The position numbers and the translations under genes are program-made. The notes under the pieces were generated by a model. The model saw only the letters and a program-made list of their open reading frames with translations, was not told where the DNA came from and searched no databases. Shown here piece by piece: positions 45,246 through 53,185 of a stretch of DNA of 64,000 nucleotides (position 1 is the stretch's first letter; every line of letters starts with the position of its first letter). This stretch comes from Deltaproteobacteria bacterium ADurb.Bin207 (GTDB lineage Bacteria > Myxococcota_A > Polyangia > Polyangiales > Polyangiaceae). The stretch spans positions 29,030 through 93,029 of the forward strand of contig MWCO01000017.1 of the NCBI GenBank assembly GCA_002070115.1. The letters are read 5' to 3'.

Positions 45246-47798
45246 TCAAATCCTTGCGCGCTCGGAACCTGCCTCGAACTCCGAAATCCCTTTCTTTCGC
45301 CATAACGTGACCCAAAGCAGGAGCGCTGCCACAATCGAAACGATGAGAGCACTGGGGATCTCACTCATCGTTCGGGTCGCCGTCCAAAACGAAGTTCGGC
45401 CCACGAAAAGCATCCAAGCGACGGTGGCCGCTCGAACTGCATAACTTACCATGAACGCGGCAATCACCATCCGCGCTTGCTCCTTCAACGCTACCAATAC
45501 GAGCGTCAATAGCAGCCAGGTCGCCGATACGTATTTCCAAATCATGGCCGCCCCCACGCGAAATTGCGAAACCTCGGGATCGCCAAAACCGCCCACCCCG
45601 TAATCGATATTGGTCAAGTCCAGCCCCCCCTGCAGACCGATTCTCACCAAGAAAACCGCGGCAAATAGTGTCGTGGCCAGCAATACCACCGCCCATGGCC
45701 GATGCTCGATGGCCACATCCCCCGGCTCCTTCGCCCGGACCACCGTATGCAACACCGCTTCAAGCCCTATCGCCGCCGATGCCAAAGGCAATACCTCCGC
45801 ATCACGAGAAACCCACCCGTATCCCGCAAACAATAACCCCAAGGCCAAGGTATTTCGTCTCGCCAAAAGCGCAATCACAGCCCCCGCGGGCAACACGAAC
45901 ATGGCCGCAAGCCCCACATCCGCGGGTATCACCCGGCGCAACAACAGGCTGCTTGACGCCACTGCCATGGCAACGACCCCATCGATGAGGATTCGCGCCT
46001 TCGAGGCATGACAATCCCTCATCGTGGCCCCGGCCAACAACCACCCCACCAGCGCGACGATTCCCAATCCGAGCATCCACGCGGGATGAGCCCGTAGCCA
46101 CGGCGGCGTGGGATCGCCATGATAATAACCCGCGGGCAACAACGCCACCAACGCAAGCCCGAACAGCACTACTCTCCACCATGGCAGCCGAAACCGACCC
46201 GAAACGATCGTTCTCACACGCCCTTCGGCTAAATCCGCGCGCGGAGCAAGCAGCCACAGCAAGCCAAACAACAGCAACACGCCATACGCCAAGTGTGGTG
46301 TGTTGGTTGGATAAGACCACGCGACCGCTCCCACGACGAGCGCCCAGCCCACCACCGACATCCTGTGGAACCAGTCCGCCGCAAAAGATGGAAATCCGAC
46401 TATCAACAACAGCGCAACACCAGCCACCGCAAATAACACCCCGCGAACGACATCATCGTAAGGCTGCGCCATGCGCTCGACATAAAGCGTCAACGCTACC
46501 GTAATGGCCGATATCATTGTGGCCGTCAATGTCAGGCCAAGACGTTTTCTCCAATAAAAACGCGTATTTCCATTTGTTTCGCAAGACCACGCTCCCGCGA
46601 GCAACAAAAACAATACGCTCAACCCAGCCACAAGGCTCGCCGTTCGCCCTTGGCCGGATCGCGCCTCGTCGATCGCTCGATCATAGGCCCGCACCGTGGC
46701 CCGGGCCGCGGCTGCTCGCTTCACCGCGGGAGCGTTCGTGCCACAGCCGTTCGCCAGCGTAGCCAGTCGCTCCGCGACCGACTCTTGCCCATCCTCACGA
46801 GCCACATGGATGACCCGTCGCGCATCCGCACACACCACCGATGCCGCCTGCTCCTCATTGATATCCAACATCTCCACCAGCGCCGTTCCCCGGCCCCGGG
46901 CAGGGCCCGAAATGCCAAGAAGCACCGCGAGAGTCGCACTCAAATCCACCTGATCCACTTCCCCCAATTCCACCCCAGGACGAATCCCAGGCCCAAAAGC
47001 AAATAACGGCGTCCGACGCGTGATGTCCGTCGCCATCCCGTGGGTGCCCGTGTCCGTCTGCCCATGATCACTCACCGCCAAAACGGTCCAACGTGGTGAA
47101 ATTTCATCGAAAAACGCTTGCATCCTCCCATCGATCTTCCGGATCAATTCCCGATAGCGCATGTCCAAAGTCCCATACGCATGCCCGAAATGATCCGGCG
47201 CAATGAGATGGATGATGAGCAAATGAGGTGGAGTCTCGGACTGAACCATGCGACGAGCCGCGTCGAGAATCTCGTCCGAATTGTCCGTTTCCAGCGCAAT
47301 GCCATTGGCATCAACGACTTGCTCGTCGAAGTCCCCAAGAATTTGCGCCCAGGTGATATCCCCCGCCAGCGCTGTTCGAATCCCCGCCGCTTTCGCATTG
47401 TCGAGCAAGTGATTGTACTTCACCGCGGAAGCGTTGAGATTCATGACGATTTGTTCCAGGTCACTGCGAAGCCCGACGCCGATTCCCCGAACGGCCGACG
47501 AGGTCATCGTGACCGGGCTCGCCATCACCGCGCCATGGGTATGCTCACGCATGGCCTTGGCATAGTTGGGCGCTACGCTGGGGTTTTGGGCCAAATCCCA
47601 TCGCAACCCATCGATGCAAAAAACCATCACGTGGCGAGATAACGCGGGTAGTACCGGGGGTTGTACGGCCACCGCCGCGGGTGCCTCACCCTCCAGGAGT
47701 TCATCCAATGCCGTGGAAAACAGCACGATCGAAATCAGAATCGTTAAAACACCGACCAGAAACAGGAAAAACCGCTGGGAAAAGGGAAATAGGGCCAT
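45246..47798 (-). CDS. Membrane phosphoesterase resembling GPI ethanolamine-phosphate transferases
   Basis: 850 residues. An N-terminal membrane anchor leads to an alkaline-phosphatase-superfamily domain (about 50-330). It has the metal site VFCIDGLRWD, a nucleophile threonine in SPVTMTSSA, GDITWAQILGDF, HLIAPDHFGHAYG and VSDHGQTDTGTHG. These motifs and their order match PIG-N/PIG-O/PIG-G type transferases of eukaryotes. The rest (about 375-840) carries some twelve membrane segments, again as in PIG proteins. It probably moves a phospho-head group (such as phosphoethanolamine) between a lipid and a glycan or lipid on the outer face of the inner membrane; the acceptor is unknown. Confidence 0.8.
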   Translation of the reverse strand: MALFPFSQRFFLFLVGVLTILISIVLFSTALDELLEGEAPAAVAVQPPVLPALSRHVMVFCIDGLRWDLAQNPSVAPNYAKAMREHTHGAVMASPVTMTSSAVRGIGVGLRSDLEQIVMNLNASAVKYNHLLDNAKAAGIRTALAGDITWAQILGDFDEQVVDANGIALETDNSDEILDAARRMVQSETPPHLLIIHLIAPDHFGHAYGTLDMRYRELIRKIDGRMQAFFDEISPRWTVLAVSDHGQTDTGTHGMATDITRRTPLFAFGPGIRPGVELGEVDQVDLSATLAVLLGISGPARGRGTALVEMLDINEEQAASVVCADARRVIHVAREDGQESVAERLATLANGCGTNAPAVKRAAAARATVRAYDRAIDEARSGQGRTASLVAGLSVLFLLLAGAWSCETNGNTRFYWRKRLGLTLTATMISAITVALTLYVERMAQPYDDVVRGVLFAVAGVALLLIVGFPSFAADWFHRMSVVGWALVVGAVAWSYPTNTPHLAYGVLLLFGLLWLLAPRADLAEGRVRTIVSGRFRLPWWRVVLFGLALVALLPAGYYHGDPTPPWLRAHPAWMLGLGIVALVGWLLAGATMRDCHASKARILIDGVVAMAVASSSLLLRRVIPADVGLAAMFVLPAGAVIALLARRNTLALGLLFAGYGWVSRDAEVLPLASAAIGLEAVLHTVVRAKEPGDVAIEHRPWAVVLLATTLFAAVFLVRIGLQGGLDLTNIDYGVGGFGDPEVSQFRVGAAMIWKYVSATWLLLTLVLVALKEQARMVIAAFMVSYAVRAATVAWMLFVGRTSFWTATRTMSEIPSALIVSIVAALLLWVTLWRKKGISEFEAGSERARI

Positions 47799-47960
47799 CG
47801 TTTTGTCACTCTCGTGCCAACGACGCGCCTAACACGCGGGCTTGCCTCCTTCAAGTCCGCCACGAAATCGGGACATCCTGCCCAGCGAGACATCGATGTC
47901 CCGCGCCAACGCGCCCCTGCAATCCGCCACCGCCTGGAGCCCCGAAGATCATGTCGTCTG

Positions 47961-49382
47961 TCATGCCGTTGGCTCCAGGGAAAGACGCGCCACGCTTAGC
48001 AACTCGGTCAGCGAATGCGTCAATTCGGCGAGCGGCCGCTCGGTTCTTATCAATCGCCGCTCCCATCGGTGACGTTGTCGCAAGCGATGCCGCAAACGTC
48101 GAAGTACGCGATCCCGCCTATGCCCCTCGGAAGCATTGTAATCGTCCACGTCCTCTTCGATCAGCTTCCACAATGTAGACAAATGTCCCTCGATCTCCAG
48201 CCGATCGTGATGTAGCCGCCTATGCTCGTCCTGGTATCGTTGATTCAGCCGATGGACTGTGCTCAATAGTCCCGGCAATTGCCGCTCGAGTTGCGAACCG
48301 CAATAGCGACGTTCATCGAGGGGGCCGACATGATTTCGACGACGGCAGGATCCATCCTGCTTTTCCGCTTGGGTCATCACATGGGCCGAGTGGATTTCCA
48401 TCAAAGGAGAAGAACCCGATACGATGGGAACAAAAGGCGTCGGACTGTGGAGGTCCACGAGAATCTTGAAATAATTCGCCCAGCTATGGTCCTCACGGTA
48501 ACTGGTATCCGTCATGCCCACCGTCACCACCCCAGGGTCGAGAAAATCCGGATGCACGTCGAGCAAGCGGAGCATTTTCCTTTCCCCCGCGTTGGTATGC
48601 GCCTGCGACGGCGGGCAAATCCGCTTCGGTGTCCGCCACAACATAAACCACCGGTCCAGCGCGTGCGGAGCGCTGAGGTAGCCATCGTGCTCCTCCACGG
48701 ACGTATAGTAAATCTCATCGACCCCAAGCTCTTCGGCAGCGACGTCGAGCACGGGTTTGGGTGACGCGCTGCTGACGATGATGCGGATATGAGGGCATCG
48801 CTCGCGCAACCAAAGCAGATCCTGCTTGTCGAGGATTTGGTCGGCGGCCTGCCTATGCCATACCCGGCGCGCGAGAGTACGAGCGGTATCCAACGGAATT
48901 TCGGATAGATGATGCATTAGGGCGTTGCGTACGATGCCATGGATGACTTCCACGGGATCTTGCCCCAACATGCGAAAAAGCCATGGTCGAACAGCCTTCG
49001 AACGCATGCCAAGCTTGATGGCCAATCCATAGGACAGACCAGGATAGGCCCACAGCCTCGCGCCTCGAGCCACGTAATGAACGGAACGCCACGGGTGCTT
49101 GTGGTCGAATACGAAACGGTTGGACTTACGCTCGGCTTCGGCTTGCTCGAGACCTGCCATCCCATAAGCTGCATGGGCGCATAACTCCCACCCAAGGAGT
49201 TCACCGATGTTTTTATCCCAATGCAGCGTTCGATCGAGATCGAGCACCAAGTAGCGAGTATCGGTGGGAACGACACGCTCACATAGCGCGCGAAACCCAA
49301 TCAATCCTTGATGGATCACGAAGGTATCCACCCAACGCGCATGCGCCCCGGCCTCGAACAATCCTTTCACGCCTAATGTCAT
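47961..49382 (-). CDS. HAD-superfamily hydrolase with extra C-terminal helical region
   Basis: 473 residues. HAD motif I LVLDLDRTLHWD (about residue 46, nucleophile Asp and general-acid Asp), motif II SSASP (about 203) in IIVSSASPKPVLDVAAEELGV, and a late acidic motif VGMTDTSYREDHSW (about 300). This resembles SerB/phosphatidylglycerophosphate-phosphatase-like members. Residues about 360-473 are Arg/Leu/His-rich helices not usual in the family and may bind a partner or nucleic acid. Substrate unknown. It lies 162 bp upstream of the PIG-like transferase on the same strand. Confidence 0.75.
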   Translation of the reverse strand: MTLGVKGLFEAGAHARWVDTFVIHQGLIGFRALCERVVPTDTRYLVLDLDRTLHWDKNIGELLGWELCAHAAYGMAGLEQAEAERKSNRFVFDHKHPWRSVHYVARGARLWAYPGLSYGLAIKLGMRSKAVRPWLFRMLGQDPVEVIHGIVRNALMHHLSEIPLDTARTLARRVWHRQAADQILDKQDLLWLRERCPHIRIIVSSASPKPVLDVAAEELGVDEIYYTSVEEHDGYLSAPHALDRWFMLWRTPKRICPPSQAHTNAGERKMLRLLDVHPDFLDPGVVTVGMTDTSYREDHSWANYFKILVDLHSPTPFVPIVSGSSPLMEIHSAHVMTQAEKQDGSCRRRNHVGPLDERRYCGSQLERQLPGLLSTVHRLNQRYQDEHRRLHHDRLEIEGHLSTLWKLIEEDVDDYNASEGHRRDRVLRRLRHRLRQRHRWERRLIRTERPLAELTHSLTELLSVARLSLEPTA

Positions 49383-49466
49383 CGCATCATCCTTCTGGCT
49401 CGATGCGCGGACTGTACGTCGAGAATACTTCTGTCAAACGTAAACATTGTGTAAACCCATGAGTCT

Positions 49467-49919
49467 ATGATCCGTTCGAACCCACGTTGGACCCCCGTTT
49501 GGCTCATGCTTCTGGCATGGATCGTCGGAACCCCACGGCAAGCCTGGGCAGACGATGACCCATGGTTCGGTGCCGACAAGGGATTGCATTTCGGAGCCTC
49601 GGCAGTTCTGGCCGCAAGCGGTTATGCCGTAGGCACGCTGGTTTTCGAACAGCGCTCGTCTTGCGCCTGGCTTGGCGCGGGGGTCGCCATGACCGCTGGC
49701 GTCGGCAAAGAACTCTACGACGCCGCGGGCTACGGTTCCCCTTCCTTGCGGGACCTCGTATGGGATGGCGTGGGAACCGCCGTGGGCCTCGGGCTGGCAT
49801 GGTCCCTGGATTTGCTCATTCGCGGACAAAAAAGGACAGAAACAGCTTCGCCATCCACCGAAGCGCCCGTGTACCCCGCCCCTTCCATCAGCCAGGCCGC
49901 ATGGAGCCTGCGGTTCTGA
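49467..49919 (+). CDS. YfiM/DUF2279-like exported protein
   Basis: 150 residues. Signal peptide (RWTPVWLMLLAWIVGTPRQAWA), then WFGADKGLHFGASAVLA, AGVGKELYD and GSPSLRDLVWDGVGTAVG, the signature spacing of YfiM-like small envelope proteins (DK-H near the start, GKE-D and S--D--D later). A second hydrophobic segment is near residue 100-118. Role unknown in any species. Divergent from the HAD gene. Confidence 0.78.
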   Translation: MIRSNPRWTPVWLMLLAWIVGTPRQAWADDDPWFGADKGLHFGASAVLAASGYAVGTLVFEQRSSCAWLGAGVAMTAGVGKELYDAAGYGSPSLRDLVWDGVGTAVGLGLAWSLDLLIRGQKRTETASPSTEAPVYPAPSISQAAWSLRF

Positions 49920-50157
49920 TGCAGGACACACGTCACCTGTCATTCGGAAATCATGGGTGTGATATACCGGATCCCATCCGTTTTTTCGAGCAATCCCGCG
50001 CTACGAACGCCAAGAGCCGGATCGGCCAGATCCAGACTGGGATATCCCTGCTCCCACCTCGAAATCGAAATCGGAAAAAGATGCCACCGATGACCGAAAT
50101 AATCGCTAAATGCTGATGTAGGATACTCTGGCACCGTTCTTGGACTAGCGAGACACC

Positions 50158-50532
50158 ATGCACCCCATGACGCTGGCGGAATCGTCGAGAACAAGCCAAC
50201 TCCCGGTCCCCAATGCTTTTTCATCCACGACGTATACGTTGGATACCAAGGCCCTTCGTCGAAGAGGCACTGCCCTTTCCGCGAATGAGTCGGATGGTAT
50301 CCTGTGGGCGCAACACGTTGCCGTTCTCGATGCGAGATTGGGTATGTCCATTCGAAACGTGAAGTCGCTGCTGCACACCCAGAACGTCGTGCTCGTTCGC
50401 CAAGACTGTGCCCGACACGCCGTCGAAGCCTATCGTGATTCGCCTACAACGACGTCCTACCCACGATTCGTGCTGGATCCCATGCTTTCTTTGCAATCAC
50501 GGATGGCTCGGAGCTGGGCCTTGTACGGCTAG
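50158..50532 (+). CDS. Possible hypothetical protein (124 aa)
   Basis: An ATG-started frame with reasonable codon use and no recognisable domain, signal peptide or membrane segment; no good ribosome-binding site. The opposite strand also has open frames here (50221-50496), so the coding call is weak. Confidence 0.3.
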   Translation: MHPMTLAESSRTSQLPVPNAFSSTTYTLDTKALRRRGTALSANESDGILWAQHVAVLDARLGMSIRNVKSLLHTQNVVLVRQDCARHAVEAYRDSPTTTSYPRFVLDPMLSLQSRMARSWALYG

Positions 50533-50562
50533 CTAGAGAATTTCCGCTCTCAAGGGGGTAGC

Positions 50563-50592
50563 TTGTTTGTAATCATTTGAAATTATTGATTA
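50563..50592 (+). repeat. AT-rich intergenic element, copy 5
   Basis: TTGTTTGTAATCATTTGAAA followed by TTATTGATT; same TGTAA-TNATTTGAAATTA core as copies 2 and 4. Confidence 0.5.
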
Positions 50593-50692
50593 AATTTGAA
50601 TTCCTTCCACGGCTTCCTCCCCATCCATAGGTTTCGAAATTAATTTCTTCGCTCGATCGAATTGGCATCACCTCTTCGCATTGGAGCGAGCC

Positions 50693-50965
50693 ATGTCATC
50701 TTATGTTGGTACTGAACCCCTCGATGCCCACGACCTCATCGCCATCGTCATTTCGGTATTTATCCCCGGCGTGGGGCATATTTTGCTTGGGCAAAAGGCC
50801 AAAGGGCTGCTCATTCTCGCCGCCGTGGTGATTTCTTTGGGAGTTGGCTACGTTTTGTCTTGTATCATTGCCGTCGATGCCCTGTTGGTGGCGCGCACGC
50901 GCAAGTTCCGCCCAGTGGCGGACTTCGAATGCTTTCCCGAGCACCAACGTTTTTTGGGGATTTGA
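50693..50965 (+). CDS. Small two-helix membrane protein (TM2-like)
   Basis: 90 residues; ATG at 50693 with GGAG upstream. Two hydrophobic helices (LIAIVISVFIPGVGHILLGQ and GLLILAAVVISLGVGYVL) joined by a short polar turn GQKAKG. The PG.GH..LGQ.AKG..IL motif is that of TM2-domain-like/DUF6677 small membrane proteins. Function unknown. Convergent with the glycosyltransferase gene. Confidence 0.78.
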   Translation: MSSYVGTEPLDAHDLIAIVISVFIPGVGHILLGQKAKGLLILAAVVISLGVGYVLSCIIAVDALLVARTRKFRPVADFECFPEHQRFLGI

Positions 50966-50977
50966 AAGACTTGGCGG

Positions 50978-52117
50978 TCAACCGGCTCGTCCGATGGCTT
51001 CTCGATACACCTGTAGTGTTTCCTGGGCACATCGTTGCCAGCGAAATTGTTGGATATGGTCGCGTCCCGCGGCCATGAGCCGGTTTCGCGTCGGTTCGTC
51101 CTCGACCACCTGCCGTATGCTCGATGCCAGCTCGGCAACGTCGGAAGCATCCGCATGCAACGCGGCGTCTCCGGTCATTTCGAGGATTGCGGGGGCACGC
51201 GACGCGACCACTGGGGTTCCGAGCGCCATCGCTTCCATCGCCGGCATGCCGCATCCCTCATAATGAGAAGCAAATACAAGAGCTTGCGCATGGCCGTACA
51301 AAGCCATGAGCACGTCGTCGGGAACGAAAGGATAGACCAGCACTTTGCGACGCACTTCCGGTTGACGCAGCAAACGGCGCATTTCGAAGTCAACCCGAGC
51401 GAAACGCCGCACGAGCACCAGCCGATGGTGGGGCCTGTCGCGGGTGGCCAGCAAGAAGGCACGAACGATATTCGCGTGGTTTTTGTAGGGGCTTCCCTGT
51501 CCGACGGCGAGCAGAAACGGGCTCGACTCAGGGACCCAGCCGGATAAGGTGCTTCGGGCAGGAACCTTCGCCGGATCGAAACGCTGCCTGTCGAGGCCAT
51601 GGCGAACCACCCGGATCTTCGAAGCATGGCGTGGATACAAGCGCGTGATCGCATCGGCCGTGGCCTGGGAGATCGCGATGACCCTTATCGCTCCCCGAAT
51701 CGAATGCGCATAATGCCCGCGATACCATAGATGCATGGTGAGCCGCGAAGGCCAAAAATTAGAAGCTAAGTGTGGGGCTTCTACCCACATCATATCGTGC
51801 ATCGTCACGACGAAAGGGCAGGGGACGCGCGGCGGAACCATATCCGCCGGGGAATGGTAAAGATCGTGCCCGGACAGCCGCATCACCGCACGAGCACGAA
51901 AGAGCGTGGCCACGGATTTCGTTTCTCCCGGCACGATCTCGACTTCTTGAACCCGATCGCTGTCCACCAACGGGTGTTTGCTGCCCGGATGGCGCAGCAC
52001 GGTGAAAGAAAACGCCTCATCGATAGCCACCATTTCACGCAACAAGGTGGCGGCATAATTGCCAATACCACTGGATTGGGGCACCACCGAACGAGCGTCG
52101 AAAATCACACGATACAT
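50978..52117 (-). CDS. Glycosyltransferase family 4 (GT-B)
   Basis: 379 residues. N-terminal Rossmann half with SSGIGNYAATLLREM (sugar-acceptor glycine loop) and VVTMHDMMW. The C-terminal half has LAVGQGSPYKNHANIVRAF, then the donor-binding signature VFASHYEGCGMPAMEAMALGTPVVAS with the EX7E pair. Retaining GT4 enzymes transfer a sugar from a nucleotide-sugar to a lipid or glycan at the inner membrane. Acceptor and donor cannot be told. ATG at 52117 is preferred to a TTG two codons earlier. It follows murI by 78 bp. Confidence 0.9.
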   Translation of the reverse strand: MYRVIFDARSVVPQSSGIGNYAATLLREMVAIDEAFSFTVLRHPGSKHPLVDSDRVQEVEIVPGETKSVATLFRARAVMRLSGHDLYHSPADMVPPRVPCPFVVTMHDMMWVEAPHLASNFWPSRLTMHLWYRGHYAHSIRGAIRVIAISQATADAITRLYPRHASKIRVVRHGLDRQRFDPAKVPARSTLSGWVPESSPFLLAVGQGSPYKNHANIVRAFLLATRDRPHHRLVLVRRFARVDFEMRRLLRQPEVRRKVLVYPFVPDDVLMALYGHAQALVFASHYEGCGMPAMEAMALGTPVVASRAPAILEMTGDAALHADASDVAELASSIRQVVEDEPTRNRLMAAGRDHIQQFRWQRCAQETLQVYREAIGRAG

Positions 52118-52195
52118 TGACAATGACCCATAGTAGGGCAGGAGTTTTTCATGGGCTACGGAGCCATGGGAACATTGTGGCCACGGGCAAGATTC

Positions 52196-53044
52196 TCAAC
52201 GTACGACCTGACCGATCACGACTTGCATGCGGTCTCGATGCGCCAGTCGTCCTTGTTCCTCGGCGATGTGTTGCACGCGGGGCAGCTCACCGCCAAGGAA
52301 CTTTTCACCATGAATGCGAAATTGTTCGGGATCCCCCGTACACAACAGGCTGAGCTTCCCTTGTCCCGGCTCGGTGAATCCCGGATGCCTTGTCAACCAG
52401 TCGACGAGCCGCCGTGCCACGTGAGGGCTCGGGTCGAGCACCTGGACCCCTGGTCCCACGGCTTTCTGAAATGCCGGCAGCAACAGGGGATAATGCGTGC
52501 AGGCCAGCACCAGCACATCGATATCCTCGAATCGATCGACATAGCGCTGCACCGCCAACCTGGCGATATCCGTATCGGCCCAGCCTTCTTCCACGATAGG
52601 CGCGAGAAGAGGAGCGGCGTGACCTGTTACCCGGTGTGGGCCTAACTTAGCGATTTCTAAAGAAAATGTTGTGGAGCCTATCGTTCGTGTGGTGCCGATG
52701 ACGCCGATATGGCCGGTGCTTTGCGCTACCGCGGCCTCCGCGGCAGGAATGGTGACGCCGAGGATGCGACGCGGCGCCTCCGCGTTCGGAACATAGCGCC
52801 GTTGTAAGTGACGAAGGGCCACGCAAGAAACCGTATGGCATGCCACCACCACCAGCCTGCAGCCTTCCTCGAAAAGCCGCTCGACACATTGCTCCGAAAA
52901 ATCCAGGATCGTATCGCTATTTCGTCCCCCGTAGGGCGCGCGTCCCGAATCTCCCAAATATATGAAATCATGCCGCGGCAATACCGCCCGAAGCTGACGC
53001 AGCACCGATAATCCGCCGTAGCCGGAGTCATATACGCCTATCAA
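52196..53044 (-). CDS. murI: Glutamate racemase MurI
   Basis: 282 residues from a TTG start with GAGG 7 nt upstream. YDSGYGGLSVLRQLR, GDSGRAPYG, VACHTVSC (first catalytic Cys) and LACTHYPLLLP (second Cys) are the family landmarks. It makes D-glutamate for peptidoglycan in the cytoplasm. The residue after the first catalytic Cys, Asn in most MurI (ACNTAS), is His here (ACHTVS), a variant also known in some delta-proteobacterial enzymes to my recollection. Upstream of the glycosyltransferase in the same direction. Confidence 0.92.
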   Translation of the reverse strand: MIGVYDSGYGGLSVLRQLRAVLPRHDFIYLGDSGRAPYGGRNSDTILDFSEQCVERLFEEGCRLVVVACHTVSCVALRHLQRRYVPNAEAPRRILGVTIPAAEAAVAQSTGHIGVIGTTRTIGSTTFSLEIAKLGPHRVTGHAAPLLAPIVEEGWADTDIARLAVQRYVDRFEDIDVLVLACTHYPLLLPAFQKAVGPGVQVLDPSPHVARRLVDWLTRHPGFTEPGQGKLSLLCTGDPEQFRIHGEKFLGGELPRVQHIAEEQGRLAHRDRMQVVIGQVVR

Positions 53045-53185
53045 GGGGTACCTCAGATCGCGTTGAACCCCTTAACGCCGAAACCGTCAAGTTTTTCCCT
53101 GACAACGGAGGCAGGAGCACCGTCCCCAACCCAGGCTTCCCGGCTCCGCCTTGCATCCGTGCCGTGATTATGGAAACGTCGCCCC

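Larger units (their letters stand above)
49920..50692. other. Long weakly coding stretch
   Basis: 773 bp between the YfiM-like gene and the small membrane protein gene. Only one ORF (50158-50532) looks at all like a gene. The right part carries AT-rich element copy 5 and another AT-rich patch around 50595-50650, probably the promoter region of the gene at 50693. Confidence 0.5.

Noticed and set aside
49940..50224. 94-residue minus-strand ORF in the 50-kb gap
   Set aside because: No ribosome-binding site, no domain, and residue composition rich in Trp/Pro/His unlike neighbouring real genes.
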